Source: Rickettsiaceae bacterium
Lineage (GTDB): Bacteria; Pseudomonadota; Alphaproteobacteria; Rickettsiales; Rickettsiaceae
NCBI GenBank assembly: GCA_028372485.1
Contig: JAOMYS010000020.1
Location: forward strand, 1 to 12,562
Length of the DNA stretch: 12,562 nt
Reading direction: 5' to 3'
Shown here in pieces: positions 7,037 to 12,410 of this stretch (position 1 is the first letter of the stretch; each line of letters starts with the position of its first letter). Both the position numbers and the translations under genes were made by a program. The notes under the pieces were generated by a model. The model saw only the letters and a program-made list of their open reading frames with translations, did no database searches and was not told the DNA's origin.

Positions 7037-7909
7037 ATGTCAATATTAGTAAACAGAAATACAAAAGTAATTTGCCAAGGGTTCACTGGCTCTCAAGGAA
7101 CATTCCATTCAACTGGCGCAATTGAATATGGAACAAAGATGGCAGGTGGAGTTACGCCAAATAAAGGCGGGCAAACTCACTTAGATTTACCAGTGTTTAA
7201 TACTGTAGAAGAAGCGGTACATAAAACAGAAGCAAATGCAAGCGTTATATATGTTCCACCGCCATTTGCAGCAGACTCTATTTTAGAAGCAATTGCTGCA
7301 AATATAGAGCTTGTAGTGTGCATTACAGAAGGTATCCCAGTGACTGATATGCTGAGAGTAAAACGAGCATTAGTGGGTTCTAAAACTAGGCTTGTTGGGC
7401 CTAACTGCCCTGGTGTGATTACTCCAGAAGAATGTAAGATAGGCATCATGCCTGGTCATATTCACAAAAAAGGCAGAATAGGTATCGTATCTAGATCTGG
7501 TACTTTGACATATGAAGCTGTTGCTCAAACTACAGCAGTTGGCCTTGGGCAATCAAGCTGCATAGGTATTGGTGGAGACCCCATAAATGGCACGAATTTC
7601 ATTGATTGTATAGATTTATTCATTCAAGATGAAGAAACGGAAGCGATTATTATGATTGGCGAGATTGGCGGAAGCGCTGAAGAAGAAGCTGCAGAATTCA
7701 TAAAACAATCCAAAACAAAAAAACCTATTGTAGGCTTTATAGCAGGCGTTACTGCACCTCCTGGAAAGAGAATGGGTCATGCAGGTGCAATCATTTCTGG
7801 TGGAAAAGGTTCTGCTGAAGACAAGCTTGAAGCACTTAAATCTGCTGGAGTTGCAATATCGGACTCACCTTCTGAGATTGGCAAAACTATGCATAATTTG
7901 GTTAAATAA
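7037..7909 (+). CDS. sucD: Succinyl-CoA synthetase (ADP-forming) alpha subunit
   Basis: 290 residues, standard for SucD. The CoA-binding Rossmann domain starts 'SILVNRNTKVICQGFTGSQG', with 'GGVTPNKGG' (37-45) and 'PPPFAADSI' (74-82). The catalytic part has 'GPNCPGVI' (121-128), 'GIVSRSGTLTYE' (149-160) and 'GIGGDPINGTNF' (177-188). The phosphorylated histidine is His248 in 'GKRMGHAGAII' (243-253), with the following 'GGKGSAEDK' loop intact. It pairs with SucC, which immediately precedes it. A GGGG lies 11 bases before the ATG. The enzyme is complete with no odd residues. In the usual bacterial order sucAB would be near; here idi follows 18 bases downstream instead. Confidence 0.97.
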   Translation: MSILVNRNTKVICQGFTGSQGTFHSTGAIEYGTKMAGGVTPNKGGQTHLDLPVFNTVEEAVHKTEANASVIYVPPPFAADSILEAIAANIELVVCITEGIPVTDMLRVKRALVGSKTRLVGPNCPGVITPEECKIGIMPGHIHKKGRIGIVSRSGTLTYEAVAQTTAVGLGQSSCIGIGGDPINGTNFIDCIDLFIQDEETEAIIMIGEIGGSAEEEAAEFIKQSKTKKPIVGFIAGVTAPPGKRMGHAGAIISGGKGSAEDKLEALKSAGVAISDSPSEIGKTMHNLVK

Positions 7910-7927
7910 AATTTAATCATACAAATC

Positions 7928-8452
7928 ATGCAAAAAGAACAGCTGATCTTAGTTGATGAGAATGATGTGCCACAAGGGATAGAAGAGAAGCTAGAGACTC
8001 ATAAAAAGGGTCTTCTTCATCGTGCATTTTCTATCATAATTTACAATAAAGACCACAAGATGCTGCTTCAAAGAAGGGCTGATGTAAAATACCATTCAGC
8101 TGGTTTGTGGGCAAACTCCTGCTGTGGTCATCCAAGAGTGGGCGAGAGTGATATTGAGGCAGCCAAGCGCAGGCTACATGAAGAACTAGGATTTTCTTGT
8201 GATTTATTAAAAATTACAGAAGTAACTTATAATCTTACGCTGGATAACGGCTTATATGAGCATGAATATACACATATTTTTGCAGGTAGATATGATGGAG
8301 ATGTTAACCCTAATCCAGACGAGGTGTCAAAAATTAAATGGATATCTTTAGAATCTATATTAGAAGATTTTAAGATCCATCCTGAAAGTTATGCAAAGTG
8401 GTTCCAGCTATATCTAAAAGATAGCAAATTAATCTCTCAAATTTTGCAATAA
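7928..8452 (+). CDS. idi: Isopentenyl-diphosphate delta-isomerase, type 1 (Nudix family)
   Basis: 174 residues, close to the 180 or so of bacterial type 1 enzymes. It interconverts isopentenyl and dimethylallyl diphosphate, supplying starters for polyprenyl chains (ubiquinone tail, bactoprenol). Landmarks in order: metal ligands His25 and His31 ('ETHKKGLLHRAFS'), 'NSCCGHP' (63-69) with catalytic Cys66 and ligand His68, the Nudix-like helix 'AAKRRLHEELGF' (78-89), and 'EHEYTHIFAGR' (111-121) with the catalytic Glu113, equivalent to E. coli Cys67 and Glu116. It is metal- and not flavin-dependent, unlike the type 2 enzyme known in Rickettsia. It begins 18 bases after sucD on the same strand, so co-transcription is likely. 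No ribosome site of note precedes the ATG. Confidence 0.95.
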   Translation: MQKEQLILVDENDVPQGIEEKLETHKKGLLHRAFSIIIYNKDHKMLLQRRADVKYHSAGLWANSCCGHPRVGESDIEAAKRRLHEELGFSCDLLKITEVTYNLTLDNGLYEHEYTHIFAGRYDGDVNPNPDEVSKIKWISLESILEDFKIHPESYAKWFQLYLKDSKLISQILQ

Positions 8453-8475
8453 ATATTCCTATACTCACGGAATAT
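8453..8475. terminator. Hairpin between convergent idi and iscA (possible shared terminator)
   Basis: ATATTCC (8453-8459) pairs perfectly with GGAATAT (8469-8475) around a 9-base loop. It starts right after the idi stop codon and sits 14 bases from the iscA stop, in the only gap (36 bases) between the two converging genes. No T-run of terminator strength is present on either strand, so a role in ending or stabilising transcripts is inferred from position. Confidence 0.4.
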
Positions 8476-8488
8476 CGAGTCATAAAAC

Positions 8489-8827
8489 CTATACGCTAAA
8501 AGAACTTCCACAACCACACTGCCCTTTCTGATTTGGATTGGTAAATGTAAACCCAGATTTGAATTGCTCTTCAATATAGTCCATTTTTGTACCAATTAAA
8601 TACATCAAAGCTTTTGGATCAATAAAAACTGTAACGCCTTTTTCTTGTATCACTTCATCAAATTGATTTTTCTCATCTGCATATTCTACAAAATACTTCA
8701 TACCAGAACATCCACCAGATTTAACCCCAACCCTGATTCCTGCAGATGGCTTATCACGTTTTGCAAGCAGCACTTGCACTTGATGCACTGCTGCATCTGT
8801 TAAGGACATTACATGCTTCTTATGCAT
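8489..8827 (-). CDS. iscA: Iron-sulphur cluster assembly protein IscA (A-type carrier)
   Basis: 112 residues from the ATG at 8827. A-type carriers bind iron or an Fe-S cluster and pass it to target enzymes. The three conserved cysteines are present: Cys40 in 'KSGGCSGMKY' and Cys104/Cys106 in the C-terminal 'CGCGSSFSV'. 'FTFTNPN' (93-99) and 'DYIEEQF' (83-89) also fit. The frame is open to a GTG at 8848, which would give 119 residues, but the extra residues have no match to the family N-terminus; the next Met (8809) would leave only 'MSLTDAAV' and is also possible. The ATG at 8827 overlaps the end of iscU by 8 bases, fitting translational coupling. hscB, hscA and fdx, which often follow, are absent: the next gene downstream is idi on the other strand. 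Confidence 0.92.
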   Translation of the reverse strand: MHKKHVMSLTDAAVHQVQVLLAKRDKPSAGIRVGVKSGGCSGMKYFVEYADEKNQFDEVIQEKGVTVFIDPKALMYLIGTKMDYIEEQFKSGFTFTNPNQKGQCGCGSSFSV

Positions 8828-9203
8828 TCTGCTTTTTCTTATAGTCACTCACCGCAGCTTTTATCGCATCTTCTGCAAGCATTGAACAATGGAGTTTCAC
8901 AGGCGGCAGAGATAAATGTTTAGCAATATCATTATTTTTTATACTAAGCGCATCATCTATGTTCTTACCCTTTACCCAATCACTGACCAGAGAACTCGAT
9001 GCAATAGCAGAGCCACAACCAAATGCCTTAAATTTTGCATCAGTTATTACGCCATTCTTATCTACTTTGATCTGTAACTTCAAAACATCACCACAAGCTG
9101 GTGCACCAACAAGACCAGTTCCAACTGTTTGATCTTTCTTATCAAGCACCCCCACATTGCGTGGGTTCTCATAATGATCTATCACTTCGTCACTATATGC
9201 CAT
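8820..9203 (-). CDS. iscU: Fe-S cluster scaffold protein IscU
   Basis: 127 residues from the ATG at 9203. IscU is the scaffold on which IscS-derived sulphur and iron are built into a cluster. With this start the ligands fall on exactly the E. coli numbers: Cys37, Asp39, Cys63, His105 and Cys106. The HscA-recognition motif LPPVK is at 99-103. The frame extends two codons upstream to a TTG at 9209, but an AAAGG ribosome site lies nine bases before the ATG and only three before the TTG, and the ATG gives the family's 'MAYSDEVIDHYENPRNVG' beginning. The LPPVK motif implies that an HscA chaperone exists elsewhere in the genome. A separate promoter precedes the gene; the desulfurase gene is 331 bases upstream across a repeat island. 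Confidence 0.97.
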   Translation of the reverse strand: MAYSDEVIDHYENPRNVGVLDKKDQTVGTGLVGAPACGDVLKLQIKVDKNGVITDAKFKAFGCGSAIASSSLVSDWVKGKNIDDALSIKNNDIAKHLSLPPVKLHCSMLAEDAIKAAVSDYKKKQNA

Positions 9204-9232
9204 TTCCAATTACCTTTAATTTTCAGTTCAAA

Positions 9233-9261
9233 ATTTTGCCACAAATAACCCACATAGTCAA
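9233..9261 (-). promoter_or_regulatory. Predicted sigma70-type promoter for iscU-iscA
   Basis: On the minus strand, TTGACT (9256-9261) and CAAAAT (9233-9238) are separated by exactly 17 bases, placing the transcription start near 9226 with a leader of about 23 bases including the AAAGG ribosome site. The -35 is the same hexamer as at iscR, but the surrounding bases do not fit the IscR type 1 consensus beyond one half. Confidence 0.5.
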
Positions 9262-9299
9262 TTTATATGGATGACACTTCACTTATCATACAATCCATT

Positions 9300-9316
9300 G
9301 TCATTCCGCAAACGAC
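9300..9316. repeat. Head-only fragment of the GTCATTCCG repeat family
   Basis: GTCATTCCGCAAACGAC matches the first 17 bases of the 41-base palindrome (GTCATTCCGTAAGCGAC) with two differences; no pairing right arm follows. Confidence 0.55.
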
Positions 9317-9332
9317 TTTCTTAGTCTCCACT

Positions 9333-9350
9333 GTCATTCCGCACGTGACC
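9333..9350. repeat. Head-only fragment of the GTCATTCCG repeat family
   Basis: GTCATTCCGCACGTGACC matches 5462-5479 with one difference and is followed, as there, by a C-rich spacer and a full 41-base palindrome. Confidence 0.65.
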
Positions 9351-9361
9351 CCACCCCCATT

Positions 9362-9402
9362 GTCATTCCGTAAGCGACCGCTAAGGAAGCTATACGGAAT
9401 CT
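9362..9402. repeat. Short palindromic element (41 bases), copy 2
   Basis: Arms ATTCCGTA (9365-9372) and TACGGAAT (9393-9400). Same length as the copy at 5495-5535, with two substitutions, both in the loop. Confidence 0.85.
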
Positions 9403-9420
9403 CATTCAAGCACCATCAAC

Positions 9421-9482
9421 CTTCATGTTCTGAAGATCCCGTATAATCCTTGTATAGTAATACTCAAATTTACGGGATGACA
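9421..9482. repeat. Two-hairpin palindromic element, copy 3
   Basis: Hairpin 1 is CTTCA (9421-9425), loop TGTTC, TGAAG (9431-9435): two of its five base pairs differ from copies 1 and 2 and both changes are compensated. Hairpin 2 has outer stem ATCCCGTA (9436-9443) with TACGGGAT (9471-9478) and inner stem GTAT (9452-9455) with ATAC (9460-9463) around AGTA; the inner stem is again changed and compensated. Spacing within hairpin 2 is identical in all three copies. Confidence 0.85.
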
Positions 9483-9491
9483 AGAAAATCT

Positions 9492-9525
9492 ATCATTCTG
9501 TAAACAACTACTAAGGTAGCTCATT
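9492..9525. repeat. Degenerate short palindrome lacking its right arm
   Basis: The stretch follows the 41-base palindrome from its start to the internal TAGCT (ATCATTCTGTAA, then ACTACTAAGGTAGCT) and then goes straight to TCATT, as if the TACGGAATC arm had been deleted. Confidence 0.5.
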
Positions 9526-9534
9526 AACTATAAA

Positions 9535-11916
9535 TTAGTGAGCCGCCCATTTTATCTCATTAATATCAATACCTTCTTGCACCATCTCCCAAAGTGGGCT
9601 CAATTCCCTTAATTTGTTAATATTTGCGAGTATCAATTCTGATGCAAAATCCACCTCTTCTTCCGTTGTAAATCTACCGAATCCAAACCTAATTGATGTA
9701 TGAGCCATTGCATCACCAACTCCAAGCGCACGCAGTACATAAGATGGCTCAAGAGAGGCAGATGTGCATGCAGAGCCAGAAGAAACCGCCAAGTCCTTGA
9801 TCGCAAGAATCATAGACTCCCCTTCGATATAAGAAAAACTTAAATTCAGATTTCCATGATGCCTTTGTTCTTTATCGCCATTTAATAATACATCTTTTGC
9901 ATTGGACTGGATCGTATTTAAGAACTTATCAAATAACTTCTTCACATGTCTTGTATCTTTTTCCATCTCATTCGACGCAATCTCCGCTGCCTTGCCAAAA
10001 CCTACTACAAGTGGCGTTGCAAGAGTACCAGAACGAAAACCTCTCTCTTGCCCTCCCCCATTGATCATAGGAGTAAGTCGTACTCTTGGCCTGCGTCTTA
10101 TATATAATGCGCCAACGCCATTTGGACCATATATTTTATGACCAGAAATACTTGCAAGATCAATATTGCATTCTTCAACATTAATTGGAATTTTTCCGAA
10201 TCCTTGTGCGATATCAGAATGAAAAAATGCACCTTGCTCCCTACAGATCTTTCCTATTTCTTTCAGTGGTTGAATCACACCAATTTCATTATTTACCGCC
10301 ATAACAGAAACGAGCATAGTATCCTCTGTCACACTATCACGCAGTAAATCTAAATCCACAATCCCATTTGGTTGGACAGGCAAATATGTTACCTTAAAAC
10401 CTTCCTGCTCAAGATGACGGCAAGTGTCAAGAATACATTTATGCTCTGTAAGCACAGTTACTATATGTTTTCTTTTATTACCATAGAATTTTGATATTCC
10501 TTTAAGAACCATATTGTTTGACTCGGTAGCGCCAGATGTGAATATAATCTCCTTAGAAGATGCACCAATCAAATTTGCGACTTGGGATCTTGCAAGCTCA
10601 CATGCCTCCTCCGCTTCCCACGCAAATGAGTGGCTTCTTGAATGAGGATTGCCGAATTTGGTGGTAAAATATGGCATCATTGCATCTACAACCCTTGGGT
10701 CGGTCTGAGTAGTTGCCTGATTGTCAAGATAAATTGGAAACGTGCTACCTGAGTCAACCACATTCTGCCTTAACTTCGTTAAATTCATTGTATTGCTAGT
10801 CATAATCTGTCCATTTATTTTTTTATATATTGCAAAAAATTTTTCAATATCACCTTTTGTTGAACTTCTCCCTAATGAAATTCTGATTGCAGAGTCTACC
10901 TCACCCTCTTCATATCCCATAGCAGTTAGCACATGTGATGATGTAGTTTTGCCAGAAGAACATGCAGACCCACTACTAACTGCCACACCTTTTAAATCAA
11001 GAGCAATTAGCTGAGTTTCTGCATTCTTATTTTTATTAATTATCAGACTGGTATTTGGCAAGCGATCTACATCTATACCAACAATATCCACATCTAAATC
11101 ACTGCCCCGTAGATTACGCTCTAATTCATCTCTAAGCTCCTTCATATGGTTAGTTTGCGAAGATAAATCTTTCTGCGCAATAGATGCAGCCTCTCCAAAG
11201 CCAATAATTGCTGGCACATTTTCAGTTCCAGCACGCATATTCTTTTCCTGCCCTCCGCCAAGAATAAGAGGCTTTAGAGCTATATCAGATTTTTTTATTA
11301 ATGCTGCAGCACCAATCGCACCACCAAATTTATGTGATGCAACAGACATAAAGTCCAGATTGAGATCCTGAATATCTACTTTTATCTTACCTACTGCTTG
11401 AATGGAATCGCTATGCATAAATGCACCATGATTATGCGCTAATTGCGATATTTTCTTAATAGGCTGAATTATACCAGTCTCATTATTTGCAAGCATAACT
11501 GAAACTAGCTTCTTTTTTGCTTTAGATCTTTTTAGCTTAGACTCTAAATCTGACATATCTAATATGCCATTTTTATTGACCTTTATGACATTTGCATAAT
11601 GTTTGTATACATAGATAGAGTGATGTTCAGTTGCAGATAGAAACACCTCACTATCAGAATCATTTATGAAATTTGAAATAACAAGGTTATTAGCCTCAGT
11701 ACCGCTTGAGGTGAAAATCACCTGATAATCCCTAAAAATATCTACAAAGCCCAGTAGCTTTGCAATAGATTTACGTGCATTCTCAAGCAAAGCCAACGCT
11801 TTGCGCCCATATGAGTGAATAGATGAAGGGTTCATAGGATATTGTAAAAACTTGTCCATTTTGCTTCTTACATCTGGATGCAAAGGAGTAGTAGCATTAT
11901 GGTCAAGATATATCAT
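9535..11916 (-). CDS. iscS: Fused double cysteine desulfurase: NifS-like (Spl1-type) domain + IscS domain
   Basis: 793 residues, twice the usual length. Cysteine desulfurases are PLP enzymes that release sulphur from cysteine as a persulphide. Domain 1 (1 to about 370) is a complete NifS-like protein: 'IYLDHNATTPLHPDV' start, 'TSSGTEANN' (69-77), 'TEHHS' (96-100), PLP Lys196 in 'SHK' and catalytic Cys319 in 'SSGSACSS'. Domain 2 (about 377-793) is a canonical rickettsial-type IscS: 'IYLDNQATTQTDPRV', 'TSGATESNN' (460-468), 'TEHK' (490-493), PLP Lys594 in 'GHK', Cys717 in 'SSGSACTS', and the IscU-docking tail 'SPLWEMVQEG' near the end. The linker is about 20 residues; internal ATGs at 10803 (Met372) and 10788 (Met377) could start a separate IscS. 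In Rickettsia two such genes (spl1, iscS) lie side by side. The ATG at 11916 has an AGGAG ribosome site nine bases upstream and is 19 bases after iscR. Confidence 0.93.
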   Translation of the reverse strand: MIYLDHNATTPLHPDVRSKMDKFLQYPMNPSSIHSYGRKALALLENARKSIAKLLGFVDIFRDYQVIFTSSGTEANNLVISNFINDSDSEVFLSATEHHSIYVYKHYANVIKVNKNGILDMSDLESKLKRSKAKKKLVSVMLANNETGIIQPIKKISQLAHNHGAFMHSDSIQAVGKIKVDIQDLNLDFMSVASHKFGGAIGAAALIKKSDIALKPLILGGGQEKNMRAGTENVPAIIGFGEAASIAQKDLSSQTNHMKELRDELERNLRGSDLDVDIVGIDVDRLPNTSLIINKNKNAETQLIALDLKGVAVSSGSACSSGKTTSSHVLTAMGYEEGEVDSAIRISLGRSSTKGDIEKFFAIYKKINGQIMTSNTMNLTKLRQNVVDSGSTFPIYLDNQATTQTDPRVVDAMMPYFTTKFGNPHSRSHSFAWEAEEACELARSQVANLIGASSKEIIFTSGATESNNMVLKGISKFYGNKRKHIVTVLTEHKCILDTCRHLEQEGFKVTYLPVQPNGIVDLDLLRDSVTEDTMLVSVMAVNNEIGVIQPLKEIGKICREQGAFFHSDIAQGFGKIPINVEECNIDLASISGHKIYGPNGVGALYIRRRPRVRLTPMINGGGQERGFRSGTLATPLVVGFGKAAEIASNEMEKDTRHVKKLFDKFLNTIQSNAKDVLLNGDKEQRHHGNLNLSFSYIEGESMILAIKDLAVSSGSACTSASLEPSYVLRALGVGDAMAHTSIRFGFGRFTTEEEVDFASELILANINKLRELSPLWEMVQEGIDINEIKWAAH

Positions 11917-11935
11917 AATAAATTTCTCCTCTAAC

Positions 11936-12346
11936 CTATAACAATTTTCCAGACATCACATCTGCTACAGAAATACCTGCAAAGTAATTTCTAATTTGCC
12001 TGCTCAAACCTTTCCACAAATTATGAGTTTTACAATTCACCCCCCCTTTACGGCAGTTATTGTCTTTTGAGCATCTGGTCATTTTTAAATTTTCTTCCAT
12101 AGCATCAATAATAGATTCTATAGTGATATCACCTGATGAACTGTTTAAGTAATATCCACCCCCTGGACCTTTAACGGCAGAAACTAAACCTGCTTTTTTG
12201 AGTTTTAAAAATATCTGTTCTAAATAATTCAGAGGAATCGTCTGACGCTCCGAAACATCCGCAAGCTTGATCGGAATTGCAGCAGAATCAGATGCTAGTT
12301 CCATAATAGCCATAACGGCGTATCTGCTTTTTGTAGTTAGCATCAT
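11936..12346 (-). CDS. iscR: Rrf2-family Fe-S cluster sensing repressor IscR
   Basis: 136 residues, shorter than E. coli IscR (162) because the C-terminal tail is missing, as in many alphaproteobacteria. The N-terminal winged helix starts 'MMLTTKSRYAV' and includes 'LNYLEQIFLKLKKAGLVSAV' (39-58) and the wing 'KGPGGGYYL' (59-67). The [2Fe-2S] ligands are Cys92, Cys98, Cys105 and His108 ('RCSKDNNC...NCKTH'), with one extra residue between the second and third Cys compared with E. coli. Cluster-loaded IscR represses the isc genes; when clusters are scarce, repression is lifted. It is the first gene of the locus, directly upstream of the desulfurase, and its own promoter bears a near-consensus type 1 site. 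Two ATGs in tandem (12346, 12343) could start; no clear ribosome site is seen. Confidence 0.95.
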   Translation of the reverse strand: MMLTTKSRYAVMAIMELASDSAAIPIKLADVSERQTIPLNYLEQIFLKLKKAGLVSAVKGPGGGYYLNSSSGDITIESIIDAMEENLKMTRCSKDNNCRKGGVNCKTHNLWKGLSRQIRNYFAGISVADVMSGKLL

Positions 12347-12377
12347 AGTTAGTGTATCCGAACAAATATCACGACGA

Positions 12378-12406
12378 ATGCTACATTACCCAAGTAAAAC
12401 AGTCAA
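12378..12406 (-). promoter_or_regulatory. Predicted sigma70-type promoter for iscR and the isc operon
   Basis: Minus strand: TTGACT (12401-12406) as -35 and TAGCAT (12378-12383) as -10, spacer exactly 17 bases. Transcription would start near 12371, about 25 bases before the iscR ATG. Confidence 0.6.
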
Positions 12407-12410
12407 GTAT
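12386..12410 (-). promoter_or_regulatory. Predicted type 1 IscR binding site overlapping the iscR -35
   Basis: Compared by eye with the E. coli type 1 consensus (ATASYYGACTRWWW then YAGTCRRSTAT), 22 of 25 positions fit on the minus strand: left half ATACTTGACTGTTTT, right part ACTTGGGTAA. The three misses are all in the right half. The site covers the -35 and part of the spacer, where bound IscR would block RNA polymerase. Confidence 0.65.

Larger units (their letters stand above)
9210..9534. other. Intergenic region inside the isc locus, repeat-bearing (325 bases)
   Basis: No coding frame of note. From the iscU side it holds the iscU leader and promoter (9210-9261), a short unassigned stretch (9262-9299), then a repeat island (9300-9525): two head-only fragments, one full 41-base palindrome, one two-hairpin element and one palindrome that has lost its right arm. 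The island ends about 10 bases from the desulfurase stop codon. Confidence 0.8.

Noticed and set aside
6693..7064. Minus-strand open frame of 123 codons across the sucC/sucD junction
   Set aside because: It is antisense to two well conserved genes, and its composition is that expected from the opposite strand of their codons.
8828..8848. GTG at 8848 as iscA start
   Set aside because: It adds seven residues with no family match and would lengthen the overlap with iscU from 8 to 29 bases; the ATG at 8827 is more likely.
9204..9209. TTG at 9209 as iscU start
   Set aside because: It is too close to the AAAGG ribosome site, and the ATG at 9203 gives the family N-terminus and the exact E. coli ligand numbering.
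9256..9280. IscR type 1 box at the iscU promoter
   Set aside because: Only the GACT half-site and a few flanking bases fit the consensus; the right half does not.
10742..11014. Plus-strand open frame of 90 codons inside the desulfurase
   Set aside because: Antisense to conserved PLP-enzyme sequence, including the catalytic Cys loop; no ribosome site or motif.
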